Source: an uncultured Synechococcus sp. | GTDB taxonomy: Bacteria; Cyanobacteriota; Cyanobacteriia; PCC-6307; Cyanobiaceae | Assembly: GCA_937975655.1 (NCBI GenBank) | Contig: CALJTZ010000051.1 | Location: 1-9,202 of the forward strand | DNA length: 9,202 nucleotides | Reading direction: 5' to 3' | In this document: in pieces, positions 6,999 to 9,202 of the stretch | How the letters are laid out: every line of letters starts with the position of its first letter | Position numbering within the stretch: position 1 is the first letter of the stretch | The notes under the pieces: model-generated | The model's input: the letters and a program-made list of their open reading frames with translations, nothing else | What the model was told of the DNA's origin: nothing | Database searches by the model: none | Translations under genes and position numbers: made by a program

Positions 6999-8828
6999 TC
7001 AGAGTTGCAGGCCAGGCGCCCGATCCTGGTTGGCCTGGCTGGCTGCGCTGAGCAGAGCCGTTACAGCCACGCTGCCCAGGTCGCCGTCGCGGCGACTGCG
7101 CAGGCTCACGCTCTGGGTTTCCGCCTCCTTGGCGCCGATCACCCCCAGCACGGGGATCTTCATCTGTTCGCCGTTGCGAATCAGCTTGCCGAGGCGGTCA
7201 CCGGAGTGATCGATCGTGGCGCGCACGCCGGCGGCCTTCAGTTGGCCCAGCAGCTCCTCGGCATAGGGCATCACCTCATCGGTGACCGGCAGTAGCCGGA
7301 TCTGCTCCGGGGCCAGCCAGAAGGGGAAATCGCCGGCGTAGTTCTCGGTCATGATCCCGAAGAACCGTTCCAGCGAGCCGAAGATGGCCCGGTGGATCAT
7401 GATCGGGCGCTGGCGGGTGCCATCGGCGGCCACATACTCCAGCTGGAAGCGTTCCGGCAGGTTGAAATCGAGCTGGATGGTGGAGCACTGCCACATCCGA
7501 CCGATGGCATCCTCGATCTTGAGGTCGATCTTCGGGCCGTAGAACGCCCCGCCGCCCTCATCGATTTTGTAGGCCCAGCCCTTGCGATCGAGGGCCTCGA
7601 TCAGGCCGTTGGTGGCCAGTTCCCACACGGCGTCTTCGCCGATGGATTTCTCCGGGCGGGTGGAGAGGTTGATCTCGTAGTTCCTGAAATCGAAGGTGGA
7701 GAGGATCTGCTCGGTGAGGTCGAGGATGCGCAGAATCTCATCGCCAATCTGCTCCGGCAGGCAGAACACGTGGGCGTCGTCCTGGGTGAAGCCGCGGACC
7801 CGCATCAGGCCGTGCATCACGCCGGGGCGCTCGTAGCGGTACACGGTGCCCAGCTCGGCCCAGCGGATCGGCAGCTCGCGGTAGCTGCGCAGGGTGCTGG
7901 CGTAGGTGAGCACGTGGAACGGGCAGTTCATGGGCTTGAGCTGGTATTCCCGCTCATCCACCTGCATGGGGCCGAACATGCTCTCGGCGTAGAAGTCCAG
8001 GTGGCCTGAGGTTTTCCACAGGCTGATGTCCGCCACGTGGGGGGTGTAGAGCAGCTCGTAGCCCGCGTCGAAATGGGCCTGGCGCCAGAAGTCCTCGATC
8101 AGCAGGCGCATGCGGGCGCCCCGGGGGCGCCAGAACACCAGGCCGGCGCCGGCCTCATCCTCGATCGAGAACAGATCAAGATCGCTGCCCAGGCGGCGGT
8201 GGTCGCGGCGCAGGGCCTCCTCCTTGCGGCGCTTGTGTTCCGCCAGCTGCTCGGGGGTTTCCCAGGCCGTGCCGTAGATCCGCTGCAGCTGGGCCTTGGT
8301 TTCATCGCCCCGCCAGTAGGCGCCGGCCACGCTCTCCAGCTCGAAGGCCTTGGGGTTGAGTTCGCTGGTGTTGGCCACGTGGGGACCGGCGCACAGATCC
8401 CACCAGTCCTCCCCCAGGGTGTACAGGCTGATGGGTTCCTGGATGCCCGCCAGGATCTCCAGCTTGTAGGGCTCGTTCTGGGCCTTGATCCGGGCTTCGG
8501 CTTCGGCGCGGCTCACCTCGATCCGTTCCAGCGGCAGCCGGCGGCCAATGATCTTGCCCATCTCCTTCTTGATGGCCTTGAGATCGGCCTCGGTGAAGGG
8601 TTCGGGATTGTCGAAGTCGTAGTAGAAGCCGCTCTCGGTCCAGGGTCCGATGGTCACCTGGGCCTGGGGGAAGAGCTTCTGCACCGCCATGGCCAGCACG
8701 TGGCTCATCGAGTGGCGGATGCGCAGCAGCTGGGGGCTCTCGCTGGTCTTGGGCAGCGGGATGGCTGGGGTCGTGGTGGTGGCGTCGCTGCTGCTCAGGG
8801 CTGAATCGGCAGAGCGGGTCGCGGTCAC
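6999..8828 (-). CDS. thrS: Threonyl-tRNA synthetase lacking the N-terminal TGS domain
   Basis: ThrRS attaches threonine to tRNA(Thr) and removes wrongly attached serine. The 609-residue protein has the editing-domain residues His39 and His43 (RHSMSHV) and Cys146 and His150 (CAGPH). Class II motif 2 lies in VYRYERPGVMHGLMRVRG (329-346) and motif 3 in HRAIFGSLERFFGI (479-492). The three catalytic zinc ligands are Cys302 (MNCPFH), His353 (DDAHVF) and His479 (IMIHR), with the same spacing as in the E. coli enzyme. An anticodon-binding domain occupies about 505-600. The usual TGS domain is missing: only about 38 residues, rich in Ser, Thr and Ala, precede the editing motif, against about 72 in E. 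coli. I recall the same short form in picocyanobacteria. The start used is GTG at 8828; no good ribosome site is next to it, though an AAGGAG lies about 45 bases upstream. It probably leads a thrS-glk-thrB unit. Confidence 0.96.
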   Translation of the reverse strand: MTATRSADSALSSSDATTTTPAIPLPKTSESPQLLRIRHSMSHVLAMAVQKLFPQAQVTIGPWTESGFYYDFDNPEPFTEADLKAIKKEMGKIIGRRLPLERIEVSRAEAEARIKAQNEPYKLEILAGIQEPISLYTLGEDWWDLCAGPHVANTSELNPKAFELESVAGAYWRGDETKAQLQRIYGTAWETPEQLAEHKRRKEEALRRDHRRLGSDLDLFSIEDEAGAGLVFWRPRGARMRLLIEDFWRQAHFDAGYELLYTPHVADISLWKTSGHLDFYAESMFGPMQVDEREYQLKPMNCPFHVLTYASTLRSYRELPIRWAELGTVYRYERPGVMHGLMRVRGFTQDDAHVFCLPEQIGDEILRILDLTEQILSTFDFRNYEINLSTRPEKSIGEDAVWELATNGLIEALDRKGWAYKIDEGGGAFYGPKIDLKIEDAIGRMWQCSTIQLDFNLPERFQLEYVAADGTRQRPIMIHRAIFGSLERFFGIMTENYAGDFPFWLAPEQIRLLPVTDEVMPYAEELLGQLKAAGVRATIDHSGDRLGKLIRNGEQMKIPVLGVIGAKEAETQSVSLRSRRDGDLGSVAVTALLSAASQANQDRAPGLQL

Positions 8829-8883
8829 GGCACGGAGGCAGGCAACCCCGATCCTACGCAGGGGAAATCGGTCTCCTTAGGCT
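8829..8883. promoter_or_regulatory. Divergent intergenic region between thrS and a small + strand gene
   Basis: These 55 bases must hold the 5' signals of both divergent genes unless a promoter lies inside a coding region. On the - strand TAGGAT (8851-8856) could act as a -10 for thrS, which would leave a very short leader. An AAGGAG (8873-8878, - strand) resembles a ribosome site but is far from the annotated GTG. No clear -35 or operator is seen, and there is no room for a T-box-like leader. Confidence 0.3.
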
Positions 8884-9202
8884 ATGAACGTGACCGTTCC
8901 CTCCCCTTCACCCGACTCCGTCGAGCTGCTGGATCAGCTGTTGCAGTCGTTGTTCGGCGACTTCGACCACTGGTTCCACCGCGGCCTGGTGCTGCTTGAT
9001 TGCACCCCCGAGGGCCTGCTCCCCCCCGGTGAACCGGAGGCCCTCCGCCGCGACATTAAGGCTGCGTTGGCGGAACTGGCGGCAGCTCGCGCCCTGCGCA
9101 GTGCCGCCCCCACGGCGATGGCGGTGGACATGGACGCCATGGCCCCCTGGCATCGCCTGATGATGCGGATCTGGAGCCTGTCGGCCCTGCTGCGCCGCGC
9201 CG
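8884..9202 (+). CDS. Small conserved cyanobacterial protein, DUF2605-like (3' end outside window)
   Basis: A reading frame runs from ATG at 8884 to the right edge without a stop, giving 106 residues. It begins MNVTVPSPSPDSVELLDQLL and continues with FGDFDHWFHRG (24-34), a conserved-looking TAMAVDMDAMAPWH segment (77-90) and IWSLSALLRRA near the edge. The pattern of LLDQLL, DFDHWF..G, then AMAV.M.AMAPWH matches my memory of DUF2605, a roughly 100-residue family known only from cyanobacteria and without an assigned function. There is no signal peptide or membrane helix; it looks like a soluble, mostly helical protein. It diverges from thrS across 55 bases. No clear Shine-Dalgarno precedes the ATG, which is common in cyanobacteria. 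The coding frame is supported by the conserved wording and by the absence of stops. The true C-terminus cannot be seen. Confidence 0.7.
   Translation, partial: MNVTVPSPSPDSVELLDQLLQSLFGDFDHWFHRGLVLLDCTPEGLLPPGEPEALRRDIKAALAELAAARALRSAAPTAMAVDMDAMAPWHRLMMRIWSLSALLRRA

Noticed and set aside
7392..8804. Two + strand frames of over 200 codons opposite thrS.
   Set aside because: They are antisense to an intact ThrRS; their His/Gln/Gly/Ala-rich composition marks them as shadows.
8908..9153. A - strand 81-codon frame at the right edge.
   Set aside because: It is antisense to the better supported DUF2605-like frame starting at 8884 and has no ribosome site or recognisable motif.
1600..9202. HIP1 (GCGATCGC) repeats typical of many cyanobacteria.
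   Set aside because: Only partial CGATCG cores were found by eye and no full octamer, so no repeat feature is claimed. Lack of HIP1 does not argue against a picocyanobacterium.

Overview
The window appears to join DNA from two different bacteria. Positions 1 to about 1570 read like a betaproteobacterium (Burkholderiales, Comamonadaceae-like). They hold the 3' end of rpiA, a short-chain dehydrogenase of the CsgA/C-factor type, and the 3' quarter of an M3 oligopeptidase gene. From about 1600 to 9202 the sequence reads like a GC-rich picocyanobacterium (Cyanobium/Synechococcus-like). It holds the 5' three quarters of the same peptidase gene, then ndhD, thrB, glk and thrS, and a divergent partial gene for a small cyanobacterial protein. 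These assignments come from remembered family sequences; no search was run.

Layout: rpiA (partial) and the SDR gene lie on the + strand and overlap. They converge on the peptidase gene, leaving 39 bases between the two stop codons. On the - strand the order of transcription is thrS, glk, thrB, ndhD, M3 peptidase, with gaps of 34, 39, 148 and 29 bases. The two short gaps suggest a thrS-glk-thrB transcription unit. The 148-base gap between thrB and ndhD is the largest non-coding stretch; it carries a nested inverted repeat that could end the thrB transcript or regulate ndhD. Upstream of thrS, 55 bases separate it from a + strand gene that runs off the right edge.

The cyanobacterial genes are core metabolism: threonine synthesis (thrB) and threonine charging of tRNA (thrS), glucose phosphorylation (glk), a proton-pumping subunit of the NDH-1 complex (ndhD) and peptide turnover (prlC). 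I see no transposase, integrase, phage gene, CRISPR array, tRNA, rRNA or defence system, and no gene-free stretch over 300 bases.

The main oddity is the join inside the peptidase gene, at a protein segment almost invariant across the family. A metagenome assembly chimera is the simplest explanation. An inter-phylum recombination that made a hybrid gene cannot be excluded from the sequence alone.
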